Source: Anaerolineae bacterium (GTDB lineage Bacteria; Chloroflexota; Anaerolineae; Anaerolineales; Villigracilaceae). From it: DNA of 55,620 nucleotides. The stretch lies in the NCBI GenBank assembly GCA_018648685.1, contig JABGQT010000108.1, forward strand, positions 1-55,620, written 5' to 3'. Under the pieces are notes generated by a model. That model saw nothing but the letters and a program-made list of their open reading frames with translations. It was not told where the DNA came from and ran no database searches. Shown here piece by piece: positions 41,155 through 50,030 of this stretch; within the stretch, counting starts at the first letter, position 1, and the number at the start of each line of letters is the position of its first letter. The translations under genes and the position numbers were made by a program.

Positions 41155-41609
41155 GATTCTGTTATTTTGATATTGCTTAGACCAAGTTTTGATAAAATTT
41201 TAGCTTGTGCTGCCCACATGATGGTTTTTTCTTCGTTTTCAGCATGGTCATGCCCTAAAAGGTGTAAAATGCCGTGAACAACGAGAAGTTGTATCTCTGC
41301 CTCAAGAGGGTGATCGTTCTGCAAGGCTTGTTTAGCGGCATAAGGCATAGAGACGATGATTTCGCCCAAATAAAGGGAGCCAGTTTCAGGGTCGCGTTCG
41401 TGAACTTCAAAGGAAAGCACATCTGTAGGGGCATCGAATCCGCGATAATCACGGTTAAGTGAGCGAATTTGCTCATCATCTGTCAATAAAATGCTAAGAG
41501 TAGCATCTTTTGGAGCAGCTTGATTCTCTAGTGCCGTGAGGATTGTACTCTTTATCAGCCTTTCATCGAACTTTTTCTCTAGCGCGGGACTATATGAAAT
41601 CTCAATCAT
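41151..41609 (-). CDS. ybeY: Endoribonuclease/rRNA maturation factor YbeY
   Basis: A 152-residue metalloprotein that takes part in 16S rRNA 3' processing and ribosome quality control. The zinc motif HGILHLLGHDH is intact, and DYRGFDAPTDVLSF is the conserved N-terminal segment. The ATG at 41609 overlaps the pgpH stop by eight bases; the longer frame to 41723 would lie wholly within pgpH and is rejected. Confidence 0.95.
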   Translation of the reverse strand: MIEISYSPALEKKFDERLIKSTILTALENQAAPKDATLSILLTDDEQIRSLNRDYRGFDAPTDVLSFEVHERDPETGSLYLGEIIVSMPYAAKQALQNDHPLEAEIQLLVVHGILHLLGHDHAENEEKTIMWAAQAKILSKLGLSNIKITES

Positions 41610-43734
41610 TCTCTTTCTGGCGGGGTCTGGTGGGGACGCCCCCCGAAGCTGGTAAGCTTTTCCTTTTAGGATATTTGACTCTAGGGTGGAGCATACCTCG
41701 TAAAGTGGAGACAAAAGATTCATTAATAACAGACAGGTCGCGCAAAGTGAGTGGGGTGTTTTTTAGTTGCCCACTTTTCTGTACATTGTCGAAAATTTTA
41801 TAAACAAGGGAGCGTAATTCTGCTTCTGTTTGTGGACGTTCAGCTCTTGTAATCGCCTCTGTGCCATCAGCGAGCATCATCAAGGCTGTTTCTCGCGAAC
41901 GCGGTGCAGGGCCAGGGTATTGGAATTTTTTAATGTCGACCTGATTCACGTCACCGTTGGCAATTTCTAATGCTTGAGTATATTGATAGCGAGTAACCTG
42001 TGTGCCATGGTGTTCTAATATGAAATCAATTAGTCGTTTAGGTAAGCGATGTTTTTTTCCTAAAAAAACACCATCTGTAACATGGCGAATGATAATAGCA
42101 GCGCTTTCTTCGGGAGCAAGATCTTCGTGAGTGTTGATTTGGCCTGGCGTTTGGTTTTCAATGAAAAAATGCGGGTTTTCTATCTTGCCAACATCATGAA
42201 AAAGCGCGCCAACGCGCACGAGAAGCGCATCCGCACCTATTTTTTCAGCTGCCTGCTCTGAAAGATTTGCAACTTGCAAGCTATGCTGATAAGTGCCTGG
42301 TGCTTTCCGAAGTAAAAGTTGAAGTAGCGGGGCATCTGGGCGAGAGATTTCAAGTAAACGCAATGTTGTTGTTAGTCCTAATATTTGAGCAAGAACAAAT
42401 TGCAACAGGAGTGTGAGACTGGCAGAAGCGATCCCATTAAAACTTGCTACTGCCATTAGAATAGCAACCTCGTTCCAACCGGTTGTATAAAATGAGAGCC
42501 AATACGCTAATAAAGTCGCCATTCCTATAAAGGCGATAGCGATCCCTGCTTTTAAGAAAGACCATACCTGCTGTGCTCGTCCTAAAACCATAATACTGAC
42601 CAGCGACGAAAGTAGATAATAGACTGTCAAGTCAAGGGTGTTGGATAAGCCAAAGGTAACTAAAAGGCTTAGAGAAAACGAAAGCACAAAAGCGACATCT
42701 GCACCAAAAAGTGTCGCCATTAATAAACCAAAGGCCGGTATTGGAAGCAAATAAGGGATAATTGTATTGTCTGGAATAGCTAAACGTGCTCCAACCAAAA
42801 AAAGCAGGAAAACGATTACAGTGGAAAGCAGGTTTCTTATGTCTTTCAGCAAAATCGAAGGGCGACGGCTAAAATAGAACCACAAAAATATTGCCAATGC
42901 CAGGATCATTATCCCTGCACTAAGATGCGTCATCCACCCTTCTTGTGTTTGAACTAAGCCTAGCTTTTCCAAGGCTTCCAAATCTGCAGATGAAACGATC
43001 TGTCCAGCTGAGATGACACTCTCTCCGGCTTTGTACCGCTTAATAACAGGTTCTACGGCATCGCTCGCGGATTTTCGGCTTGCTTCCGTTAATTCATCGC
43101 TGTACAAGCTATTAGGTACGACAAAGGCACTCACCAATTCGCTAACAATTTGGGCCTGTGCCTCTGTTAAAGCCAAACTTACTAGTGAAGAAAGATTATG
43201 CTGTGTACTTACCAGGTTTCCTTGACGGATATTATTTCGCATTACCTGCTCAAGAACACTTAGCGCTTCCTGTTGAATTCTCTCCCACTCAGCATCACTT
43301 AAAAGCAGAATTGCCTCAATACTTTCTTCTTTGAGTGTGATATTTTCCAGTAGAAGTAAATCGGATGTTTTTTCTACAGGTGCCGCATATTCATCAGAAC
43401 GCACAGTGGCAATATAAACGAGTGCATCACGCAAACTTTCAATCTGCTCACGCGCAATCGTAGGGTCAGCAGGCGTGTATACGAGAGCAACTGCCATTGC
43501 TGCATTCTCACGGGCATCTTCAGTGCGTATCTCGCTAATATATTCAATTGCGTAAGGGGCCTGTAAATCTCGGGGAGCGACATCTCCCACAGCAAGCGGA
43601 AGTGCATCCGGGCGTAAAATGATAGGCAAAATTAACGCAAAAAACACCGCTAAGATCGTAAAGGTTAGCGTAAAAATGCGCCCAAATGGAATACGCTTTG
43701 GGGTTGGGAGGATGTTCTCAGGGGAGCTTAACAT
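41602..43734 (-). CDS. pgpH: 7TM HD-domain cyclic-di-AMP phosphodiesterase (PgpH/YqfF family)
   Basis: A 710-residue membrane enzyme that degrades cyclic di-AMP. One N-terminal helix (about residues 19-41) leads to a long extracytoplasmic 7TMR-HDED region (about 45-265), then about seven helices (about 270-460), then the HD domain with YQHSLQVANLSEQAAEKIG, GALFHDVGKIENPHFF and RHVTDG. The order and length match PgpH. It is 23 nt after yqeY and overlaps ybeY, a widespread cluster. Cyclic di-AMP turnover would link potassium balance and cell wall stress. Confidence 0.94.
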   Translation of the reverse strand: MLSSPENILPTPKRIPFGRIFTLTFTILAVFFALILPIILRPDALPLAVGDVAPRDLQAPYAIEYISEIRTEDARENAAMAVALVYTPADPTIAREQIESLRDALVYIATVRSDEYAAPVEKTSDLLLLENITLKEESIEAILLLSDAEWERIQQEALSVLEQVMRNNIRQGNLVSTQHNLSSLVSLALTEAQAQIVSELVSAFVVPNSLYSDELTEASRKSASDAVEPVIKRYKAGESVISAGQIVSSADLEALEKLGLVQTQEGWMTHLSAGIMILALAIFLWFYFSRRPSILLKDIRNLLSTVIVFLLFLVGARLAIPDNTIIPYLLPIPAFGLLMATLFGADVAFVLSFSLSLLVTFGLSNTLDLTVYYLLSSLVSIMVLGRAQQVWSFLKAGIAIAFIGMATLLAYWLSFYTTGWNEVAILMAVASFNGIASASLTLLLQFVLAQILGLTTTLRLLEISRPDAPLLQLLLRKAPGTYQHSLQVANLSEQAAEKIGADALLVRVGALFHDVGKIENPHFFIENQTPGQINTHEDLAPEESAAIIIRHVTDGVFLGKKHRLPKRLIDFILEHHGTQVTRYQYTQALEIANGDVNQVDIKKFQYPGPAPRSRETALMMLADGTEAITRAERPQTEAELRSLVYKIFDNVQKSGQLKNTPLTLRDLSVINESFVSTLRGMLHPRVKYPKRKSLPASGGVPTRPRQKEND

Positions 43735-43757
43735 TCATTCTCAGCGAGGATTAGTTG

Positions 43758-44204
43758 CTAGCCAAGCAGTAGCTCTTTAACTGCGTTGCTAATATCTCCG
43801 CCTGAAGCACGTCCGGCCACACGCGGGACGATAACTTTCATTACCTTGCCCATATCTCTGATGGTGCTTGCTTCTACCTCGGCAATAACCTGGCTGGCCA
43901 ACGTGCGCAGCTCTTTGGCGCTCATCGCTTCGGGAAGATATTTTTTCAGGACGACAATTTCTTCTTCTGTATCTGCGACAAGATCATCTCGCCCTGCTTT
44001 TTTAGCCTCGGCAATTGTCTCTTCTCGAGATTTTAGCTCCTTTTGCAAAATAGCAAGAACAGCACTATCATCAAGTTCTTCGCGGTGGTCTTTTTCTCTT
44101 TGCTGAATAGCGGCGCGTACCATAGTCAAGGTGCGCTTGGCAACTTTGTCTTTGGCGCGCATCGCCTCTTTCATTGCGTTATTAAGTTGAGTTTTTGTAT
44201 CCAT
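43758..44204 (-). CDS. yqeY: YqeY-like GatB-related protein
   Basis: A 148-residue helical protein of the GatB/YqeY family: KRTLTMVRAAIQQREKD near residue 23, YLPEAMSAKEL near residue 90 and VMKVIVPRVAGRASGGDISNAV near the end. The domain resembles the tRNA-binding tail of GatB. First gene of the yqeY-pgpH-ybeY-dgkA run. A TATAAT box lies eight bases before the ATG. Confidence 0.93.
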   Translation of the reverse strand: MDTKTQLNNAMKEAMRAKDKVAKRTLTMVRAAIQQREKDHREELDDSAVLAILQKELKSREETIAEAKKAGRDDLVADTEEEIVVLKKYLPEAMSAKELRTLASQVIAEVEASTIRDMGKVMKVIVPRVAGRASGGDISNAVKELLLG

Positions 44205-44212
44205 AATTAAGC

Positions 44213-44218
44213 ATTATA
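44213..44218 (-). promoter_or_regulatory. TATAAT -10 box of yqeY
   Basis: A perfect minus-strand TATAAT eight bases upstream of the ATG, with no Shine-Dalgarno and no strong -35. It fits a leaderless or very short-leader transcript. Confidence 0.45.
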
Positions 44219-44303
44219 ACGGATGACTCTGCATCAAAGGATGTGAGTTTCTAGTACATCTTGGGCAAAAAGACAGTGATACCTTTAGATAATATGCTAT
44301 TAA

Positions 44304-44335
44304 TAAAAAAAGTCGCCCTAAGGCGACTTTTTTTG
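44304..44335. terminator. Intrinsic terminator
   Basis: Stem AGTCGCC / GGCGACT with loop CTAA, extended by A and T runs on both sides. It ends the minus-strand 44347-45270 gene 12 nt after its stop. Confidence 0.9.
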
Positions 44336-44346
44336 TTTTGGAGCGT

Positions 44347-45270
44347 TTAATACCAAATACGGAATGATGTTGTTGTTTCTCCCCTGAGATTGCCATAGGT
44401 TATATTCACATCAACAGTTACCAAGCCGCCATAAGCCTGATTGTTGACAGGTAGAGATAATGTTGCAATCCCCTTTTCGTCTGTTGTGATATCCAAACTT
44501 TGCGTTGCTCCAGATGTCCACTTCACAATTGCTTCTCCGCTGGCGCCTTGTACTGCCTGAAGAGTCTGATCTTGAACAACAACAAAAATCAGTTGTTGGT
44601 CGGTAGAATAAGTAACAGCTTTCCATGGAAAAGCGCGTACGTTTAGAGATAAGATTTCGGCTATCCCATTATCAGACTCAACGCCAGTTAGTCTTGCAGG
44701 ATCTTCCCCTATTGCATTGAAATACGCTGAGCCCAAATTGCCTGTTACTACGCGCTGATCATCAGGGTTAGATGGATGCCACTCTAAGCGGCCATTCTGA
44801 AAATATTGGACGATCATATTGTCCTGAAATTCAAAAGGAGAAATGGGGAGACCTAGGAGCCCAGTGCCAAGGTGTGCATTAAAGTAATCGCGAAAAGCAA
44901 AACATACAGAGAAGCCAGTTTCATGTTTTGTACAGGCTGAGTCGTTGACGATATCAAGCTGTACCCCTGGTCGATACAAGAGTACACCCAAAGGTGTCAG
45001 GTGAACTTGCCCTTTTTGCATTTCAAGGCGAGCGCGCTGGAAATACTGAACCAAAACGCCATCTCTGTTTACAAATTCTTCAGTAATTGGGTAGCCCAAA
45101 ACGCTTTCTGCTTCCTTAATGTTTTGATAATAAGCCCAAAAATCACCCTGAACATTGTGTTTTGTCTGGCTAAAAAAATGAGAATCTCCACCATCCGCCT
45201 GAGCAGGAACAACTGCAAGCAGGCTCAAGGCAATTACCAACCCTAAAAAAACTTTTACAGATTTCATCAT
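44347..45270 (-). CDS. Secreted protein with LGFP-like repeats and Ig-like end
   Basis: A 307-residue exported protein with a signal peptide (MMKSVKVFLGLVIALSLL, cleavage near AQA-DG). Two related units follow: SVLGYPITEEFVNRDGVLVQYFQRARLE and LLGLPISPFEFQ...MIVQYFQNGRLEW, each a Gly-x-Pro-Ile turn and then a VQYFQ-x-x-RLE strand. The last 90 residues are beta-rich and Ig-like. The repeat resembles cell-wall-binding LGFP motifs; the target is unknown. ATG 45270 is chosen because TATAAT at 45277-45282 lies just upstream (a GTG at 45285 would precede the -10's downstream edge). Confidence 0.82.
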   Translation of the reverse strand: MMKSVKVFLGLVIALSLLAVVPAQADGGDSHFFSQTKHNVQGDFWAYYQNIKEAESVLGYPITEEFVNRDGVLVQYFQRARLEMQKGQVHLTPLGVLLYRPGVQLDIVNDSACTKHETGFSVCFAFRDYFNAHLGTGLLGLPISPFEFQDNMIVQYFQNGRLEWHPSNPDDQRVVTGNLGSAYFNAIGEDPARLTGVESDNGIAEILSLNVRAFPWKAVTYSTDQQLIFVVVQDQTLQAVQGASGEAIVKWTSGATQSLDITTDEKGIATLSLPVNNQAYGGLVTVDVNITYGNLRGETTTSFRIWY

Positions 45271-45276
45271 GTTCTC

Positions 45277-45282
45277 ATTATA
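45277..45282 (-). promoter_or_regulatory. TATAAT -10 box before the secreted protein
   Basis: A perfect minus-strand TATAAT six bases (GAGAAC) before ATG 45270. The -35 is poor. It is another candidate for leaderless transcription. Confidence 0.4.
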
Positions 45283-45373
45283 CACAAAAAGATTATAGGA
45301 AGATAGTACTATGAGTTCATTATACCTGAAAGCACCCTACAAATTCTTTACACTTTGCTAAAAACACACAAAA

Positions 45374-46477
45374 TCACTTTATGGACATCTCTAAAATATC
45401 AACGATTTTTTTCGCCGAATCGCCGATTCCAAAAGGATTGACCGCTTGCGCCATTGCTGCATGAGCAACGGGATCGTCGAGTAGGTAACTCGCCTCGTTC
45501 ACAATTTTATGCTCATCAGTGCCGACCAGTTTCAATGTCCCGGCTTGTACGCCTTCGGGACGCTCGGTTACATCACGAAGGACGAGTACAGGCACGCCAA
45601 AAGCGGGGGCCTCTTCCTGTATCCCCCCAGAATCTGTTAATATCAAATCGGCGCTCTTCATCAAGTGGACGAGGGGCAAGTATTCTAAGGGTGGTAAAAG
45701 TGTGATATTAGGAACATTGCCCAATAAGCGTTTGACAGGTTCCTGCACATTGGGATTAAGGTGAACAGGATAGACAATCTCTACATCTCCACGTGCTGCG
45801 ATGGACTTTAGCGCGGCGCAAATATGCTCTAAGGGCTTCCCGTGATTCTCCCGCCGATGCGCTGTAACCAGCACCAAACGCCTCGATTCAAGCGTGGATA
45901 AAAGGCTTGCTACCCTTGTGGGGACTTTTTGCTCGGCAACAAACATCAGCGCGTCAATGACGGGATTCCCCGTCACATGCACGATCTCTTTTGCAATGCC
46001 CTCTTTGAGTAGATTTTGCTGTGACCATTTTGTTGGGGCAAAATGCAAATCTGCGGTCACTCCAGCCACACGACGATTTATCTCTTCAGGGAAAGGCTCC
46101 CATTTGTTGTGAGTACGTAAGCCTGCTTCAACATGACCAACTTTTATCTGTCGATAATACGCATTTAATGCTGCTGACATAACAGTGGTTGTATCGCCTT
46201 GTACCAAAACCCAATCTGGTTTCATCTTTGCCAAGATGGGGTCAAGATGAGTAAAAACCGCAGCTGTGATCTGTGCCAAAGATTGATTGGGGCGCATTAG
46301 ATCTAAATCCACATCTGGTTTGATCTTAAAAAGAGACAAAACCTGATCGAGCATTTCGCGATGTTGAGCGGTCACACAAACGCGCGATTCGATCCCCTTT
46401 CGCTTCGCAAGTTCTCGAACGACAGGAGCCATTTTAATTGCTTCGGGTCTGGTGCCAAAAATTGAGAGTACTTTCAT
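45374..46477 (-). CDS. wecB: UDP-GlcNAc 2-epimerase (non-hydrolysing)
   Basis: WecB converts UDP-GlcNAc to UDP-ManNAc. The 367-residue product has FGTRPEAIKMAPVV at residues 7-20, TAQHREMLDQV near residue 36, VQGDTTTVMS, HVEAGLRT and TDSGGIQEEAPAFGVPVLVLRD. Length is normal. It lies just after wecC on the same strand, and together they would make UDP-ManNAcA for surface polysaccharide. No glycosyltransferase is adjacent. Confidence 0.96.
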   Translation of the reverse strand: MKVLSIFGTRPEAIKMAPVVRELAKRKGIESRVCVTAQHREMLDQVLSLFKIKPDVDLDLMRPNQSLAQITAAVFTHLDPILAKMKPDWVLVQGDTTTVMSAALNAYYRQIKVGHVEAGLRTHNKWEPFPEEINRRVAGVTADLHFAPTKWSQQNLLKEGIAKEIVHVTGNPVIDALMFVAEQKVPTRVASLLSTLESRRLVLVTAHRRENHGKPLEHICAALKSIAARGDVEIVYPVHLNPNVQEPVKRLLGNVPNITLLPPLEYLPLVHLMKSADLILTDSGGIQEEAPAFGVPVLVLRDVTERPEGVQAGTLKLVGTDEHKIVNEASYLLDDPVAHAAMAQAVNPFGIGDSAKKIVDILEMSIK

Positions 46478-46518
46478 AATGGAATATTACCTAAAAAGAT
46501 AGGCAATGCTTTCTCCTT

Positions 46519-47796
46519 TTATTTTCCTACACCTAATCGTGTTAGTTCAAAACCAGCTTCTTGCCATTTTTCTACATTCCAACCGTTGATGGCATCTACA
46601 GCAACACGCCCAGTCATCATTTCTGCGATATTCTCTGTATCTAATTCTTTGAATTGACTATGTGCTACAAGAAGAAGGATTGCATCGGCTTCAACGAGAG
46701 CTTCTTCTAGCGTAGGGACAGTTTCTAAGCTAGGTAGAGATGCGTTGGGCGCAAAGGGTTCAAAAGCTTTTACGCTCGCTCCTGCACTTTGGAGGAGATG
46801 CACAACTTCTACAGCGGGGCTTTCGCGCAGATCGTCCACGTCAGGTTTGTAAGCTAGACCTAACGCAGCGATTTTCTTACCTTTTAGAGAACCTAGTGCG
46901 CGTTCTAATAAGCTGAGCATAAATTTTGGTTGAGCGTCATTGACTTCTCGCGCTGTGCGGATGAATGGAGTGATCTCTGGTGCAGCTTCAACAAGGAACC
47001 AAGGATCCACGCTAATGCAATGCCCGCCCACACCAGGACCGGGGCGCAAAATTTCTACGCGAGGGTGCAAATTTGCCAACGAGATCGCTTCCCACACATC
47101 TACACCGAAACTGTCGGCAAGTTGGGAAAACTCATTAGCAATAGCGATATTTACATCGCGATAGGTGTTTTCCATCAATTTTACCATTTCAGCGGTTGTG
47201 GCATTGGTCTTGATAATATCGCCTTTGACAAATGTGGCATAAAGCTCATAGCCTGCTTGCGCCGATTCTGCTGTGATCCCGCCAACAACGCGGGCGTTTT
47301 CGATCAGTTCTTGCAAAATCTGTCCGGGGAGAACGCGTTCGGGAGAATAGGCAAGGTGGAAGTCTATGCCGGCTTTGAGACCAGACTTTTCAAGAATAGG
47401 GACGATCAAGTCAGTTGTTGTTCGTGGGGGGGAAGTTGACTCGAGCACGACCAGATTGCCCTTTTGCAGATGTGGCGTGATCGCCTCCGCTGCCGATTTA
47501 ACGGCACGCATATCGGCGCGTTTATCGTCCTCATAAAATGGGGTCGGCACAGCGATAATGAACGCATCCGCAGGCTCAGGGCGAAGAGCGACCCGCAGCA
47601 TCCCCGTTCCGAGCACATCCCGGACTATTTCTCCTAATCCCGGCTCGTGGATGTGCAATCCGCCGTTTCTTAGTGTTTCAACTACATTTTCATTAACGTC
47701 TACGCCAAGAACTTCTACGCCGTGCTTGGCAAAGGTGCTGGCGGTGGGCAATCCGATATAACCCAGCCCAAGAACACAAAGTTTTTGAAATTTCAC
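46519..47796 (-). CDS. wecC: UDP-ManNAc dehydrogenase
   Basis: WecC oxidises UDP-ManNAc to UDP-ManNAcA with NAD. The 425-residue product has GLGYIGLPTASTFAKHG at residues 10-26, SPERVLPG, and the catalytic Cys in GPGVGGHCISVDPWFL near residue 260. The family also holds other UDP-sugar dehydrogenases, but the neighbouring epimerase supports this substrate. The start is GTG behind TTTGGAG. Its start region lies back-to-back with the NfeD gene. Confidence 0.94.
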   Translation of the reverse strand: MKFQKLCVLGLGYIGLPTASTFAKHGVEVLGVDVNENVVETLRNGGLHIHEPGLGEIVRDVLGTGMLRVALRPEPADAFIIAVPTPFYEDDKRADMRAVKSAAEAITPHLQKGNLVVLESTSPPRTTTDLIVPILEKSGLKAGIDFHLAYSPERVLPGQILQELIENARVVGGITAESAQAGYELYATFVKGDIIKTNATTAEMVKLMENTYRDVNIAIANEFSQLADSFGVDVWEAISLANLHPRVEILRPGPGVGGHCISVDPWFLVEAAPEITPFIRTAREVNDAQPKFMLSLLERALGSLKGKKIAALGLAYKPDVDDLRESPAVEVVHLLQSAGASVKAFEPFAPNASLPSLETVPTLEEALVEADAILLLVAHSQFKELDTENIAEMMTGRVAVDAINGWNVEKWQEAGFELTRLGVGK

Positions 47797-47871
47797 AGAA
47801 TCTCCAAATTTCTTTTTTCATTTAGCGGCTGTATTATACAACCAACTGCTAAAATTAACGTAGATATATTG

Positions 47872-47877
47872 TATAAT
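47872..47877 (+). promoter_or_regulatory. TATAAT -10 box of the NfeD gene
   Basis: TATAAT 30 bases upstream of the NfeD ATG, compatible with a leader holding the AGAGGAAA Shine-Dalgarno. A second TATAAT on the minus strand (47833-47838) could serve wecC. No -35 is clear for either. Confidence 0.4.
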
Positions 47878-47907
47878 GAGTTAGTCGTTTTCAGAAAAGA
47901 GGAAAAA

Positions 47908-48519
47908 ATGGACAACATCTTGCTCAACCCCAATATTGCATACCTGTTTTTAGTTAGCGGCGTTTTGTTGACCTTGTTTGCATTGGTTACGCCTGGCACA
48001 GGCTTTTTAGAAGTCGGCGCATTTTTTATGATGGCACTAGCGGGATATGCAATCTATCTCCTGCCCATTCATATTTGGGCGTTGATTTTGCTGGTTCTGA
48101 GTGTGATTCCTTTTGGGGTGGCGCTAAGAAGTACCGCCCGCCGCGGAATCTATCTTGGCTCAAGCATTGTCGGTGTGATCATCGGGTCAGCGTATCTCTT
48201 TCGCGGGGAAGGCTTGGCCCCAGCAGTCAACATCTGGCTGGTGATGATCGTTTCTGTGCTAATGGCTGTTTTTTTGTGGTTTGTGATTATAAAAACCCTT
48301 GAGGCTCTTGAAGCTCGCCCTTCGCACGATTTAAGCTCTCTCGTTGGTAAAATTGGCGAAACAAAAACAGAGATTCGCAATGCTCACGACGAAGGCTCGG
48401 CACAGGTTGCGGGTGAGTTGTGGACGGTGCGTAGTGAAAGTCCCATTTCGGCTGGCACGCGCGTGCGCGTGATCGAACGAAATGGTTTTATACTAGAAGT
48501 AGAGGTAGTTGAAGAGTAA
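47908..48519 (+). CDS. NfeD-like membrane protein (short form)
   Basis: A 203-residue protein with about four to five membrane helices and a C-terminal OB-fold (SSLVGKIGETKTEI, then VAGELWTVRSE, then GTRVRVIERNGFILEVEVVE). This is the short NfeD form that lacks the Ser protease domain. NfeD proteins partner with the SPFH/slipin encoded directly downstream and are thought to organise membrane microdomains. The ATG at 47908 has an AGAGGAAA site; longer frames overlap wecC. Confidence 0.93.
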   Translation: MDNILLNPNIAYLFLVSGVLLTLFALVTPGTGFLEVGAFFMMALAGYAIYLLPIHIWALILLVLSVIPFGVALRSTARRGIYLGSSIVGVIIGSAYLFRGEGLAPAVNIWLVMIVSVLMAVFLWFVIIKTLEALEARPSHDLSSLVGKIGETKTEIRNAHDEGSAQVAGELWTVRSESPISAGTRVRVIERNGFILEVEVVEE

Positions 48520-48605
48520 TTACCTTATTTTTTCTTAATTTGTGATAGAAGAACCATAGATTATGAACACCAAATATCGAAACCCTATTTAGGAGGCAGT
48601 AAAAA

Positions 48606-49490
48606 ATGGAAACAACACTATTATGTCTTGTTGGCGGCGTTGGTATTGTCGTTGTTGCGCTAATAGCCAGTGCGATTCGAATTGTTCCCGAATATCAACG
48701 TTTGGTCGTCTTTCGGCTAGGGCGTTGTGTCGGAGAGAAGGGGCCGGGTATTGTTTTACTAATTCCTGTTGTTGATCGTGCCGCACGTGTTGATTTGCGT
48801 GAGCAAGTGCGCGAGATCCCGCATCAGACCGCGATTACCAAGGATAATGCCGGTATCTCAATTGATTTTATCTGGTATTACAAAGTTCTTGATCCCTCCG
48901 AATCTGTCTTGGCAGTTGGTAATTTTGAATCTGCTGCTCAGGGCATGGCGACTACAACCTTGCGTGCGATCCTCGGTTCTATCATTTTGGATGAGGTTCT
49001 TTCAGAACGCGAACATATCAACTCCATGCTTCGCACCCGTCTTGATGAAGTGACCGAGCGCTGGGGTGTCAAAGTGACCAATGTTGAAATTCGTGAGATT
49101 ATCCCGCCGCGCGAAATTCAGGAATCAATGAATAGACAAATGACTGCTGAACGTATCCGCCGCGCCGTTGTGACAGAATCCCTTGGTACAAAAGAAGCTG
49201 CCATCACGGTTGCTGAAGGTGAAAAGAAATCTGCTATTCTGGAAGCAGAAGGTAAGAAACAAGCTGCTGTTCTCGAGGCGGAAGGTCAGCAAAAGGCGCA
49301 GGAATTGAAAGCGGCAGGTTATGCATCTGCGCTGGAAAATATCTTTGCTGCAGCTAAGGAAATTGACCAAAAGACGATGACCCTCCAATACTTTGATACT
49401 CTTAAAGAAATGGGACAAGGCGAATCGACCAAATATATCTTCCCGATGGAATTTACCAGTATGATTGAAAAATTTGTTGGTAAAGGCTAG
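48606..49490 (+). CDS. SPFH-domain slipin (stomatin-like)
   Basis: A 294-residue protein with one N-terminal membrane anchor (about residues 4-24), an SPFH/band 7 domain (IVPEYQRLVVFRLGR; NFESAAQGMATTTLRAILG; RWGVKVTNVEIREIIPP) and a coiled-coil of near-tandem units (EAEGKKQAAVLEAEGQQK). It assembles into large rings in the membrane and partners with NfeD, whose gene lies 86 nt upstream. An AGGAGG Shine-Dalgarno precedes the ATG. A terminator follows. Confidence 0.95.
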   Translation: METTLLCLVGGVGIVVVALIASAIRIVPEYQRLVVFRLGRCVGEKGPGIVLLIPVVDRAARVDLREQVREIPHQTAITKDNAGISIDFIWYYKVLDPSESVLAVGNFESAAQGMATTTLRAILGSIILDEVLSEREHINSMLRTRLDEVTERWGVKVTNVEIREIIPPREIQESMNRQMTAERIRRAVVTESLGTKEAAITVAEGEKKSAILEAEGKKQAAVLEAEGQQKAQELKAAGYASALENIFAAAKEIDQKTMTLQYFDTLKEMGQGESTKYIFPMEFTSMIEKFVGKG

Positions 49491-49509
49491 ATAAATTAGC
49501 TAAGAATCA

Positions 49510-49544
49510 GACACCGAGTGTCTCAATGGCACTCGGTGTCTTTT
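49510..49544 (+). terminator. Intrinsic terminator
   Basis: Stem GACACCGAGTG / CACTCGGTGTC, loop of nine bases, followed by TTTT. It ends the nfeD-slipin transcript, six bases before the GNAT start codon. Confidence 0.8.
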
Positions 49545-49549
49545 CATTT

Positions 49550-50002
49550 ATGACTATAGAAATTCTTCCTGCCACTCTCAGTGACTTAAATTCCTTGCGT
49601 AGTTTAGAAAAGCTATGTTTTGAGCAAGACGCTTGGGGTCTTTTTGACCTTGTGGCTGTGCTAACTTTTCCTAATGTGATTCGCTTGAAAGCTGTTGATG
49701 AGGGGAAAATGGTCGGGTTTATTGCGGGGGATCCGCGTATGTCAGAAGGGTTTTCGTGGATTGCAACTGTTGGGGTTTTGCCAGATTATCGCCGACAAGG
49801 TATCGGGCGCACACTCTTGCATCTTTGCGAGGAGCAACTTCCAACCACGCGCGTGCGGCTTTCTGTTCGCATTTCAAATGAAGAGGCTATCCAACTCTAT
49901 AGGCAGGAGGGATATCAAACTATCAATATCTGGCAGAGCTATTATAAAGATGGTACAGATGCCGTGGTGATGGAAAAAAGTCGTATTATGCGAGGGTTTT
50001 AG
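49550..50002 (+). CDS. GNAT-family N-acetyltransferase (RimI-like)
   Basis: A 150-residue acetyltransferase. VGVLPDYRRQGIGRTLL near residue 83 is the acetyl-CoA-binding motif (R-x-x-G-x-G/A). AIQLYRQEGYQTINIWQSYY follows as in RimI, which acetylates ribosomal protein S18; protein or small-molecule targets are both possible. An ATG at 49526 lies inside the terminator and is rejected. The chosen ATG has no Shine-Dalgarno and comes just after the hairpin, so its own promoter is not evident. Confidence 0.85.
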   Translation: MTIEILPATLSDLNSLRSLEKLCFEQDAWGLFDLVAVLTFPNVIRLKAVDEGKMVGFIAGDPRMSEGFSWIATVGVLPDYRRQGIGRTLLHLCEEQLPTTRVRLSVRISNEEAIQLYRQEGYQTINIWQSYYKDGTDAVVMEKSRIMRGF

Positions 50003-50030
50003 AAATTTTGACGGGGGAATTTTTTTGTGT

